From Rickettsiales bacterium (lineage in GTDB: Bacteria; Pseudomonadota; Alphaproteobacteria; Rs-D84), in contig JAIRZE010000025.1 in assembly GCA_031267375.1 (NCBI GenBank), forward strand, positions 1-8,200: a DNA stretch of 8,200 nucleotides, read 5' to 3'. The notes beneath the pieces are model-generated. The model saw only the letters and a list, made by a program, of their open reading frames with translations. It had not been told where the DNA came from and did no database searches. Positions within the stretch are counted from its first letter, which is position 1. Each line of letters opens with the position of its first letter. Shown here piece after piece: positions 1 to 5,598 of this stretch. The position numbers and the translations under genes are program-made.

Positions 1-419
1 TGACATTGCCCTGGCTGATCGGCAAGGGGCCGATGCTGATATCCTTTGCTGTTTCAAAAGCTGTCCGGCAGCCGGACAGTCCGGCGCCTGCGGGCGCGGC
101 ATTGCTTGCGGATACGGACGCTATGTTTATGACAGAATACCAAGAATATCGCATAAACGAAATTATCCGGGCGGCGGCGAAGACGGCGGCCGATACCGCC
201 TTGCAATCCGCGGCGAATAATCAAAGCGTGTGGCTGGGGCTGGGCGCGGCGGTGTATTCGTACGCCACGACTGCGGCGGAAACGCGATCTTGGGACAGCT
301 TGCCGAAAAAAATATGGCTGGAAAGAAAGGATAAAGGACAATGGACAATGGACAAAGGCGACAAAGATATCTTGATTGATTTGAAAAATAATAATAGAAT
401 TGTTTACATACGCTTATAA
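1..419 (+). CDS. COG3014-like lipoprotein, C-terminal part (5' end outside window)
   Basis: The frame is open to the left edge, so the true start lies upstream; the TTG at 6 is probably not the start. The visible part includes an Ala-rich helix (YRINEIIRAAAKTAADTA) and then the stretch AAETRSWDSLPKKIWLER. A C-terminal 'ADTR.W..LP..I..AR' pattern is what I recall for COG3014, a family of TPR-containing lipoproteins often encoded next to LpoB-type genes. The following gene being lpoB supports this assignment, but it rests on memory of the family and not on an alignment. After IWLER the protein continues with a tail (KDKGQWTMDKGDKD...) encoded largely by a heptameric DNA repeat at 329-357, so the native C-terminus may have been replaced or extended. 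It probably acts in the periplasm with LpoB, and the two genes share an orientation. TAA stop at 417-419. Confidence 0.6.
   Translation, partial: TLPWLIGKGPMLISFAVSKAVRQPDSPAPAGAALLADTDAMFMTEYQEYRINEIIRAAAKTAADTALQSAANNQSVWLGLGAAVYSYATTAAETRSWDSLPKKIWLERKDKGQWTMDKGDKDILIDLKNNNRIVYIRL
329..357 (+). repeat. Heptamer repeat, GGACAAT/GGACAAA type, in coding sequence
   Basis: Four tandem 7-base units, GGATAAA, GGACAAT, GGACAAT and GGACAAA, start at 329, 336, 343 and 350 and are followed by a further GG. They encode part of the C-terminal tail of the first gene (around KGQWTMDKG). The units belong to the same purine-rich family as the copies in bamB, rpoH, the porin gene and der. No inverted partner arm is visible nearby. 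Confidence 0.75.
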
Positions 420-426
420 CTTTTTT

Positions 427-531
427 TGACAAGGCAAAGCCTTGTCATCCCCGCGCAGGCGGGGATAGGGCTCTAAAATTAAAGAACAATTTAATTTATT
501 AGCCCTATTCCCGCCTTCGCGGGAATGACAA
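427..531. repeat. Nested palindromic REP/REPIN-like element, copy 1
   Basis: This fills most of the gap between the first gene and lpoB. It opens with a perfect hairpin TGACAAGGC-AAA-GCCTTGTCA (427-447). Two GC-rich hairpins follow: ATCCCCGC-GCAG-GCGGGGAT (447-466) and ATTCCCGC-CTTC-GCGGGAAT (507-526). They are inverted copies of each other flanking an AT-rich centre, so 443-531 is one large imperfect palindrome (TTGTCATCCCCGC against GCGGGAATGACAA, with AGGGCT/AGCCCT inside). The 507-526 hairpin fits ATTCCC-N8-GGGAAT, the pattern known for Neisseria dRS3 repeats. Two inverted REP hairpins are the layout called REPIN. A related simpler copy lies at 7157-7217. Confidence 0.8.
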
Positions 532-583
532 AAGTACTTAGTATTTTTGTAAATTTTATATAAAAAACAAATGGAGAAAAAAT

Positions 584-1189
584 ATGAAAAAATTTATGCC
601 TTATGCATTGTGCCTTGGACTCTGCGCCTGCGCCGGGGTAGAGGTCGTGGATCTGAATGATAAAAGCGAGGTTGCCGGCTTGACCAATGTTATGGAACTG
701 GAATACCGCGACTGGGAAAGCACCGCGGCCAAAATGACGGACAGTATGTTAAAGTCCGGCGGATTCGCCCGCGTGCAAAATCCCGTTGTCGCAATGGGCA
801 GAATGACGAATGATACTATGCAGCGGTTTGACACTGATATTCTGATAAAGAAAATCCGCACGGCTTTGGTGAACAGCGGACGCGCCCAGGTTGCGACGAA
901 CTTTACCGGCGAAGACGCGACATCGGATAAAGTCCGCGGAGTGCGCGGCAATGCGGAATACGACGCGGGAACGATAGTTTCAAAGGGAACATTGGTTGCG
1001 CCGAATATGTCGCTGTCCGGAAAAATGATTCAGCGTAATATAGATTTGCATACCTGCTGGCTGTGCCGCGAGCGGGATCGCGTGGAATACTATCTGCAAT
1101 TGACTCTGACGGATGCGAAAACGGGACTGAGCGTTTGGGAAGACGAGCAGCCGATAGTAAAGGAAGGCAAATACGCCCCCGGCTGGTAA
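584..1189 (+). CDS. lpoB: LpoB-like penicillin-binding protein activator, outer-membrane lipoprotein
   Basis: 201 residues. In the family, LpoB is anchored in the outer membrane and activates a class A peptidoglycan synthase (PBP1b in E. coli) from the periplasmic side. The N-terminus is a lipoprotein signal with an L-C-A-C lipobox; Cys16 would be lipidated, and Ala at +2 agrees with outer-membrane sorting. The body shows family-like features: 'MTDSMLKSGGF', 'NPVVAMGRMTNDTMQRFDTDILIKKIRTALVNSG', then 'EYYLQLTLTDAKTGLSVWEDEQPIVKEG' at the C-terminus. The ATG at 584 has GGAG at 573-576, seven bases upstream, which settles the start. TATATA at 557-562 is a possible -10, but no good -35 is evident, so the gene may be read from upstream with the preceding gene. 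A Cys pair (CWLCRERDR) near residue 160 is unusual. Assignment is by recognition, not by search. Confidence 0.75.
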   Translation: MKKFMPYALCLGLCACAGVEVVDLNDKSEVAGLTNVMELEYRDWESTAAKMTDSMLKSGGFARVQNPVVAMGRMTNDTMQRFDTDILIKKIRTALVNSGRAQVATNFTGEDATSDKVRGVRGNAEYDAGTIVSKGTLVAPNMSLSGKMIQRNIDLHTCWLCRERDRVEYYLQLTLTDAKTGLSVWEDEQPIVKEGKYAPGW

Positions 1190-1214
1190 TTTTCGTTTTG
1201 CCTTTCTATCCGTG

Positions 1215-1276
1215 TTGTTCGCGAAAGAGGGTTGGCGTGTATGTTAATACACTTGCCAACCCTTTTTCACGAACAA
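1215..1276. terminator. Long imperfect hairpin, possible bidirectional terminator
   Basis: The left arm begins TTGTTCGCGAAAGAGGG and the right arm ends CCCTTTTTCACGAACAA. The arms pair over about 28 positions with two mismatches and a 2-base bulge, ending in ATACAC/GTGTAT around a GTTA loop. It starts 25 bases after the lpoB stop, between two converging genes. There is no T tract after it on either strand, so intrinsic termination is plausible but not proven. Confidence 0.5.
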
Positions 1277-1290
1277 TCGGCACAAAATAT

Positions 1291-1346
1291 CCAAATCCGA
1301 TTTGGTCCGCGCTTTGCGCGGATTAAAAATTTACTTTGTAAATTTT
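1291..1346. repeat. Three consecutive small perfect hairpins
   Basis: CCAAAT-CCG-ATTTGG (1291-1305), TCCGCGC-TTT-GCGCGGA (1306-1322) and AAAATTTAC-TTT-GTAAATTTT (1326-1346) stand almost end to end. The last two have unrelated stems but the same C-TTT-G tip, as does the GACAAGCC-TTT-GGCTTGTC hairpin at 7158-7176. The last hairpin ends 7 bases before the bamB stop codon, on its 3' side. Confidence 0.65.
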
Positions 1347-1353
1347 GATGGAA

Positions 1354-2124
1354 TTATTTTATTTTTGTCCCTGTGCGGGGATCAAATTTTTCACGGCCGA
1401 CAACAATAACATCGTCTTTCAAAATCGGCGCAATTTGTTTCTTTACCGCCGATCGCCAATATGCGGCGCCGCTGGCTGTATCTATTCCATACAAATTCCC
1501 ATCCGTCGCAACCACGAATGCCGCATTGTCCGTTAATATAAAATTATACTGAACCCCGATATTCAGGCACCAGATTTTTTTCCCATTTGAATCTTTGATC
1601 TTGCAAAACGCATCCCCCAGGCCGCCGGCATATACAGCCTTGTCCGCGATTTGCGCAGACGCCACTATGTCCGTCATTCCGGCGCCGCCCGTCATATTGC
1701 TTTCCCGATAAATATCCGCGACCCACGCGACATAGCGGGTTTTCGCATTCACTTTCACCAATTCCCCGGTGGACAAGCCCGCATAGACAAAGTCGCCATT
1801 ACAGGCGGGCGTACGCACCCCTGCGACAAAATTATCCGTGGCAAAGCCGCTGAAAATCTTTTTATCCCCGTCCCAGACTACATTGTTATTGTCTTGGCGA
1901 TAAGGGCAGGGCGACAAGGCCAAAGGACCTTGGTCAAAGGACGAAGGAAGCGCTTCATTCAACACAACGACTTCGTTATTGTCAAAGACCGATTCGCGCG
2001 TTCCCGGCAGAATCGGATCCTGCTTTGCGCAACCAAGCAAAAGGCAAAAGGCAAAAGGCAAAGGGCAGAAAGCAATCTGTGCGAGAATTTTATTTTTTAA
2101 TGAAAATGTTTGATTAAGTCGCAT
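1354..2124 (-). CDS. bamB: BamB-like lipoprotein, PQQ-type beta-propeller, short version
   Basis: 256 residues, against roughly 390-450 for typical BamB, the propeller lipoprotein that assists BamA in outer-membrane protein insertion. The lipobox L-L-G-C makes Cys32 the lipidated residue. Propeller strand/turn motifs are visible at 120-134 (GELVKVNAKTRYVAW), 170-185 (GDAFCKIKDSNGKKIW) and 209-223 (GNLYGIDTASGAAYW), with a final partial one, DPRTGTKIK. That is about half an eight-bladed propeller, so the C-terminal half seems to be missing. The yfgM-like gene ending 26 bases upstream supports the BamB identity, since yfgM-bamB is a conserved pair. Residues 18-30, the whole hydrophobic core of the signal peptide, are encoded by a TTTTGCC heptamer repeat, and residues 58-69 by a degenerate heptad stretch. 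The bases before the ATG are also repeat sequence, with AAGGC as the only ribosome-binding candidate. Confidence 0.7.
   Translation of the reverse strand: MRLNQTFSLKNKILAQIAFCPLPFAFCLLLGCAKQDPILPGTRESVFDNNEVVVLNEALPSSFDQGPLALSPCPYRQDNNNVVWDGDKKIFSGFATDNFVAGVRTPACNGDFVYAGLSTGELVKVNAKTRYVAWVADIYRESNMTGGAGMTDIVASAQIADKAVYAGGLGDAFCKIKDSNGKKIWCLNIGVQYNFILTDNAAFVVATDGNLYGIDTASGAAYWRSAVKKQIAPILKDDVIVVGREKFDPRTGTKIK
1918..1952. repeat. Degenerate heptamer run inside bamB
   Basis: Read on the plus strand, the units GGCCAAA, GGACCTT, GGTCAAA, GGACGAA and GGAAGCG follow one another at 7-base spacing. On the coding strand they encode residues 58-69 (ALPSSFDQGPLA) of the BamB-like protein, in the stretch between the lipid anchor and the first propeller strands. 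The units are more diverged than the other copies, so part of this could be chance. Confidence 0.5.
2036..2073. repeat. Heptamer arm encoding the bamB signal-peptide core
   Basis: Plus-strand units are AGCAAAA, GGCAAAA, GGCAAAA, GGCAAAG and GGCAGAA at 7-base spacing. On the bamB coding strand this reads as TTTTGCC-type units and gives AFCPLPFAFCLLL, residues 18-30. It is the left arm of an inverted pair whose right arm is at 2127-2150. Confidence 0.85.
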
Positions 2125-2126
2125 TT

Positions 2127-2150
2127 GCCTTTTGCCCTATGCCTTTTGCC
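2127..2150. repeat. Heptamer arm filling the yfgM-bamB gap
   Basis: The plus-strand stretch carries TTTTGCC, CTATGCC and TTTTGCC units and occupies nearly all of the 26 bases between the yfgM stop and the bamB ATG. In the mRNA it reads GGCAAAAGGC..., complementary to the repeat in the bamB signal sequence about 53 bases away. The bamB start codon lies between the arms, so a hairpin could cover its ribosome-binding region. Confidence 0.8.
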
Positions 2151-2801
2151 TTATTTCAATGTTTCTGCTGTGGCGGAAATGCTGGCTGGCGCGTTCTTGT
2201 CGTTAATAATTTTATCAAGCCAGATATTCGCATTCGCCGCATCATTCGCAGCCGCGTATTTTTGCGCCACCAGCAGCATTCCAGTATAATAAAACGGGCT
2301 GCGGCTTGTCAGCACTGGCTTCATAAATTCATAAAACTCTGTCGCCGTCATTTTATCGCCGGACCTTCCGGCCAAGTGTATGCGCGCCAGATCGCGGAAA
2401 TCGCGCGTAGCGCCGTTATTCGCCAGTTCCGCCAGCACTGCGTCATCTTTTGACAGCATTGCCGATTGAAACGCCGCCAGGTCCCCGGTCGCGCCGCGGG
2501 TATTCTTTGCAAGCGCCGCCAATGCGGGCGCGTCCATATTCTCTATCGCTTGTTCATAAGCCATTGCCGCCGCGATGCGAGATTGATGATGAAAATGCCG
2601 GAACATTTGCACGCCTGCGACAAGTATGACCGCCGCGATCGCCGCCGCTATTAAAGGCTTTTGATATTTGCGCACGAATTCAAGTGTTTTTTCTGCGTGG
2701 ACTTCCTCGCTTATTTCGCGGTACAAGGCATCTTCGCTGTGATCTGCGGCTGTTTTTGCGGGCAATTTAGCCGCTTTGCGTCCGGATAGTATGCTGGCCA
2801 T
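2151..2801 (-). CDS. yfgM: YfgM-like inner-membrane TPR-type protein
   Basis: 216 residues. There is a cytosolic N-terminal segment, one membrane span at about residues 49-66 (PLIAAAIAAVILVAGVQM), and a periplasmic Ala-rich helical domain that looks like degenerate tetratricopeptide repeats. This is the architecture of YfgM, which in E. coli works with PpiD at the Sec translocon and is encoded upstream of bamB, as here. I chose the ATG at 2801 because AGGAG (plus-strand CTCCT at 2810-2814) sits 8 bases upstream; an upstream TTG at 2822 would place that site inside the gene. The stop TAA at 2151-2153 abuts the heptamer repeat leading into bamB, so the two are probably cotranscribed. The fold is inferred from composition and context. 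Confidence 0.7.
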   Translation of the reverse strand: MASILSGRKAAKLPAKTAADHSEDALYREISEEVHAEKTLEFVRKYQKPLIAAAIAAVILVAGVQMFRHFHHQSRIAAAMAYEQAIENMDAPALAALAKNTRGATGDLAAFQSAMLSKDDAVLAELANNGATRDFRDLARIHLAGRSGDKMTATEFYEFMKPVLTSRSPFYYTGMLLVAQKYAAANDAANANIWLDKIINDKNAPASISATAETLK

Positions 2802-2816
2802 TGAAAAATCTCCTGT

Positions 2817-2852
2817 TTGCAATTATATTTAATGGTGTTTATAGTATAGAAA
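2817..2852 (+). promoter_or_regulatory. Predicted rpoH promoter, overlapping a yfgM -10
   Basis: TTGCAA at 2817-2822 and TATAGT at 2840-2845 are separated by 17 bases, a good sigma-70-type match. Transcription would start near 2852, only a few bases before the rpoH ATG at 2855, so the message would be almost leaderless. On the minus strand, TATAAT (plus-strand ATTATA, 2822-2827) is a candidate -10 for yfgM, so the two divergent promoters overlap. Confidence 0.6.
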
Positions 2853-2854
2853 TA

Positions 2855-3796
2855 ATGAAAAAGCAAATCAAGGAATCATTACCTGTTATTTCAATGCCCA
2901 GCCCGATTATGGCGCGGGGCGTGTCTGACGAAGCCGGACTGGAACAATATATTCAATCCGTTCAGAAATTTCCAATACTGACCGCAGAGCAAGAATACGA
3001 ATACGCCGCAAAATGGCGGAACTTTCACGACAAGCTGGCGGCAGAGCAGCTGGTCGCCAGCCACCTGCGTATGGTGGTATCCGTTGCATACGATTTCAAG
3101 AATTACGGAATTCCGATCGGGGATCTAATAGCATCCGGCAATCTGGGCCTGATGCAGGCCTTGCAGAAATTTGAGCCAGAGCGCGGATTCCGCTTTTCCA
3201 CATACGCTATGTTCTGGATAAAGGCGGAAATTTACGAAACCATTCTGAATAACTGGTCCATTGTAAAGATAGGTTCGTCCGCGAATCAAAAGCGGGTCTT
3301 TTTCAATTTATCCCGTGCGAAAAAAGCCCTGGGGATTATGGACAGCCGTTTGTCCGGAGAGCAAGTTCAAAAAATCGCGAATTTTTTACAGGTGCCGGAA
3401 TCCGATGTGGCGCGTATGTCAACGCGTATGTCCGCGCGGGATTTGTCTTTGAACGCGCCCGCGCATAACGATGACAGCGACGGCCGCGATGTGCTGTCAA
3501 ATATGACAGACGATTCGGACGGCATAGAAGATACTCTGGAACAGCGAGAGTTTCGTATTCGCGGCCGCGAGCTATTAAAAAAGCACTTGGCTGAATTGTC
3601 AGAGCGGGACAGGGCGATATTAATCGCGCGGCGATTGTCCCAGCCGGCGCAGACCCTGGAAATGCTTTCGCAAAAGTACGGTATATCGCGCGAGCGGGTC
3701 CGCCAGATAGAAGAAAGGGCGTATGCGAAATTGCGTTCCGCCATTCTGGCGGAAACGCAAAGGGCAGAAGGCAAAGGGCAAAAGGCAGGAGAATAA
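2855..3796 (+). CDS. rpoH: RNA polymerase sigma factor RpoH (sigma-32, heat shock)
   Basis: 313 residues from the chosen ATG. Sigma-32 directs RNA polymerase to heat-shock promoters. Region 2 is complete: LVASHLRMVVSVAYDF..., GDLIASGNLGLMQALQKFEPERGFRFSTYAMFWIKAEI. The RpoH box is recognisable as NQKRVFFNLSRA, and LSLNAPAH precedes an acidic stretch (DDSDGRDVLSNMTDDSDG) as in alphaproteobacterial RpoH. Region 4.2 ends in the helix-turn-helix LEMLSQKYGISRERVRQIEERAYAKLRSAI. The ATG at 2855 fits the promoter; no Shine-Dalgarno is seen before it, and in-frame ATGs at 2894 and 2909 are alternatives. A longer frame from a TTG at 2801 would overlap yfgM and is unlikely. The last 11 residues, RAEGKGQKAGE (303-313), are encoded by a heptamer DNA repeat and are probably an acquired tail. 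Confidence 0.93.
   Translation: MKKQIKESLPVISMPSPIMARGVSDEAGLEQYIQSVQKFPILTAEQEYEYAAKWRNFHDKLAAEQLVASHLRMVVSVAYDFKNYGIPIGDLIASGNLGLMQALQKFEPERGFRFSTYAMFWIKAEIYETILNNWSIVKIGSSANQKRVFFNLSRAKKALGIMDSRLSGEQVQKIANFLQVPESDVARMSTRMSARDLSLNAPAHNDDSDGRDVLSNMTDDSDGIEDTLEQREFRIRGRELLKKHLAELSERDRAILIARRLSQPAQTLEMLSQKYGISRERVRQIEERAYAKLRSAILAETQRAEGKGQKAGE
3763..3790. repeat. Heptamer arm encoding the RpoH C-terminal tail
   Basis: Units GGCAGAA, GGCAAAG, GGCAAAA and GGCAGGA lie in tandem at 7-base spacing and run up to the rpoH stop codon. The AGGAG at the end (3787-3791) may also be the porin ribosome-binding site. This is the left arm of an inverted pair with 3849-3881; for example GGCAAAAGGCAG (3777-3788) is the exact complement of CTGCCTTTTGCC (3857-3868). 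Confidence 0.85.
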
Positions 3797-3803
3797 GAAT
3801 CAA

Positions 3804-4850
3804 ATGATAAAGACAAAAGATATAATCATAAATCGTTTTACTGGGTTGTTTGCCTTCTGCCTTTTGCCTTTTGCCTTTTGCGACGCAAATGCTTACGAAT
3901 ACAATAATGGCCGGTTTGCAGCAAAGCTGACAGGATCCGGCGCAGTCGGCGCTTTTAATGCAAAATCAAAGGATGCGGATGTCATAGGCGACTGGCGCAT
4001 TCGCGGCCAGGCCAATTATGCCGTCGCATCCGGAATGTCTTTGGGGGCGGTATATTCAATTGACGATTTGGCGACCTGGCAGGGATATTATGCCCGCGAC
4101 GCGTTTTTGTTTTTTGAAGACAAAGAATACGGGCGTATAGAAATTGGGATGACGGCTGATATTGCGTCCAAGCTGGGGGTTGGATTGCCCGATGTCGGAT
4201 CTTTGCGAATAAACGACTATCCGATTTTTTACAAGGAAATTCAGCCGAACGGCGCCGTGATTTCCAATACCACTGCTACATCTGGAAAATATGACTTGCG
4301 TGCAAGTATTGCGACAATTCCAACAAACGACTGGCAATTCGGCGCATCTGTCGCGCCGGTGTCAGATCACTTCAAATATGCCGCGGACTTTGGCGCAAAG
4401 TGGCGGCACCCGGACGGAAAGACAAAAACAGCCCTTTCATTGGGCGGCGGATTTATTTCCGCCCCGGAAAATTTTGTAGCGGATATTTACGCGCCGCGCT
4501 TGACCGCGGATTGGCGCGCCCAAGCTTCCGCCGGATTAAACCTGCAATATAACAGCTGGCTGTTCGGACTGACGGGCCGCGCGATATATGACCAGAATGC
4601 GATAGGCGTTGCCAGCGACGGCATTGTTGGCGGTATTGGCGCCAGCTATGACTTGTTAAAGTACAGCGTGTCTGCGTCGTATCTGATTTCCGATACGGGT
4701 ATATGGGAAAGCGCCGCGCCGGATTATATCGCGCATACTGGACTTTTATCTTTCCGTTATAAATATAGCGAGAATGTAGGTATGTGGATAAGCGGCGGCA
4801 TTACGACCGGGACACCGTTTATAGGCGCAGGACTCGCTGGAAAATTCTAA
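3804..4850 (+). CDS. Porin-like outer-membrane beta-barrel protein
   Basis: 348 residues. A Sec signal peptide ends in ANA before Tyr31, and the mature protein is a run of short amphipathic strands rich in Gly, Ala, Tyr and Trp. It ends in Phe (AGLAGKF), the usual last residue of a BAM-inserted barrel. Pieces such as 'FFEDKEYGRIEIGM' resemble the 'yvGL..gfGtv.lGr' region of general porins, so a diffusion channel is likely, though the substrate is unknown. I chose the ATG at 3804, 7 bases after the rpoH stop; AGGAG at 3787-3791 is 12 bases upstream, a somewhat long spacing. The in-frame opening further upstream lies inside rpoH and is not used. The hydrophobic core of the signal peptide (residues 16-26, FAFCLLPFAFC) is entirely encoded by a TTTTGCC heptamer repeat. 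Close spacing suggests cotranscription with rpoH. Confidence 0.75.
   Translation: MIKTKDIIINRFTGLFAFCLLPFAFCDANAYEYNNGRFAAKLTGSGAVGAFNAKSKDADVIGDWRIRGQANYAVASGMSLGAVYSIDDLATWQGYYARDAFLFFEDKEYGRIEIGMTADIASKLGVGLPDVGSLRINDYPIFYKEIQPNGAVISNTTATSGKYDLRASIATIPTNDWQFGASVAPVSDHFKYAADFGAKWRHPDGKTKTALSLGGGFISAPENFVADIYAPRLTADWRAQASAGLNLQYNSWLFGLTGRAIYDQNAIGVASDGIVGGIGASYDLLKYSVSASYLISDTGIWESAAPDYIAHTGLLSFRYKYSENVGMWISGGITTGTPFIGAGLAGKF
3849..3881. repeat. Heptamer arm encoding the porin signal-peptide core
   Basis: After TTTGCC, the units TTCTGCC, TTTTGCC, TTTTGCC and TTTTGC continue at 7-base spacing to 3881, exactly 11 codons in the porin frame (residues 16-26). It is the inverted partner of the repeat at the end of rpoH, and the porin start codon lies between the two arms. 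Confidence 0.85.
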
Positions 4851-4936
4851 TAGCCAACAGCCGTCAGCCCCTAGCCCATAGTCAAAAAGTCTATTTGACT
4901 GATGACTATGGACTATGGGCTGACGGCTGTTGGCTA
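4851..4936. terminator. Long heptad-built inverted repeat between converging genes
   Basis: Perfect 20-base arms (4851-4870 and 4917-4936, TAGCCAACAGCCGTCAGCCC and its complement) are extended inward by CATAGTC (4877-4883) against GACTATG (4904-4910). The arms are built from 7-base units: TAGCCAA, CAGCCGT, CAGCCCC, TAGCCCA, TAGTCAA on the left, with a matching series on the right. It fills the space between the porin and the Yip1-family gene. Its outer TAG is a second in-frame stop directly after the porin TAA and is also the only stop of the Yip1 gene. A strong bidirectional transcript-ending hairpin is likely, though it lacks a clear T tract. Confidence 0.75.
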
Positions 4937-5530
4937 CATCAAGCAGGCCAAGGCGGCGCCGGTATTTTTCAGCATCAGCCAGCCTATGCGATACTCTGTC
5001 GCGTACACTGTCAGCATAAACAAGGCCAGTATTCCAATAACCAGGATAACATTATTCTTTTTTCCCTTCATACAATACACGCTGATATTATAAAGCAGGA
5101 ATAATATATAACCGTCTACTATCAGGCTGACAATCCACACGCTTATGCAATTAAACGCCAATGCGTTCAGGACCAGAATCGCAGGGTATATAAAGAATAC
5201 CGACGCCAGGCCTTTTATCGCGATTTCCCAATCCCGCTCGCCCCCTGTTATTTCGGATATCAGCATCAATACGCCGCCCAATACGAACAGCAATGCGACG
5301 GCCAGCACCGGGACTATGATAATAGCGGTGAACACGCTGCCGATCGTAATCGTCGCGCCGCCGACCAGGCGCAGTACCAAGACAAGCACGCCGCCCAGCA
5401 GACCGTACAAAAAAGCCTTCATCATAGATTCATCCAGATTGCCGTCGGCGACTATCTTTGTAAAGAACTGCTTTGGCCGGGTCAGTATAGACCAGATGTG
5501 CGATGTCCATTTCTTGATTTTTTGTTTCAT
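4934..5530 (-). CDS. Yip1-family integral membrane protein
   Basis: 198 residues with about five hydrophobic spans (near 39-57, 62-90, 104-125, 127-155 and 160-178). The N-terminal 'WSILTRPKQFFTKI' before the first span matches the usual opening of bacterial Yip1-domain proteins, and the conserved 'GGERDWEIAIKGLASVFFIYPA' lies in the middle. The function of bacterial Yip1 proteins is not well defined. The ATG at 5530 has GGGAG (plus-strand CTCCC, 5538-5542) 7 bases upstream. The TAG stop lies inside the outer end of the inverted repeat 4851-4936, so the last residues (LACLM) run right up to that repeat. It is divergent from der and convergent with the porin. Confidence 0.7.
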   Translation of the reverse strand: MKQKIKKWTSHIWSILTRPKQFFTKIVADGNLDESMMKAFLYGLLGGVLVLVLRLVGGATITIGSVFTAIIIVPVLAVALLFVLGGVLMLISEITGGERDWEIAIKGLASVFFIYPAILVLNALAFNCISVWIVSLIVDGYILFLLYNISVYCMKGKKNNVILVIGILALFMLTVYATEYRIGWLMLKNTGAALACLM

Positions 5531-5544
5531 AGCCGAACTCCCGT

Positions 5545-5573
5545 TTGCTTATGCGATAAATTTACTTTATAAT
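5545..5573 (+). promoter_or_regulatory. Predicted der promoter
   Basis: TTGCTT at 5545-5550 and a perfect TATAAT at 5568-5573 are separated by 17 bases. Transcription would start near 5580, about 19 bases before the der ATG. The -35 region is only about 15 bases from the divergent Yip1-family start codon. Confidence 0.65.
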
Positions 5574-5598
5574 CAAAAAAAATACAACGGAAAAAGAT

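Larger units (their letters stand above)
1190..1353. other. Convergent intergenic region made of hairpins
   Basis: lpoB (+) and the bamB-like gene (-) converge here. Most of the 164 bases belong to four inverted repeats, listed separately: 1215-1276, 1291-1305, 1306-1322 and 1326-1346. No coding capacity or RNA gene is apparent. Confidence 0.7.

Noticed and set aside
426..431. TTGACA as a -35 box upstream of lpoB (and the same at 7155-7160)
   Set aside because: No -10 lies at suitable spacing; the hexamer is part of the conserved edge of the REP-like element.
2036..2150. CRISPR-like array from clustered short repeats
   Set aside because: The units are 7 bases, contiguous and degenerate, with no unique spacers and no cas genes.
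2802..2822. TTG start giving yfgM seven extra residues
   Set aside because: The AGGAG ribosome-binding site would then lie inside the gene, while the ATG at 2801 has ideal spacing.
3336..3803. Minus-strand open frame with a hydrophobic start (LLPFALCLLPFAF)
   Set aside because: It is the antisense of rpoH; the hydrophobic opening is just the reverse reading of the heptamer repeat that encodes the RpoH tail.
3791..3848. Invertible switch between the heptamer arms (phase variation of the porin)
   Set aside because: Inversion would destroy both the rpoH end and the porin start, the arms are imperfect, and no recombinase gene is seen.
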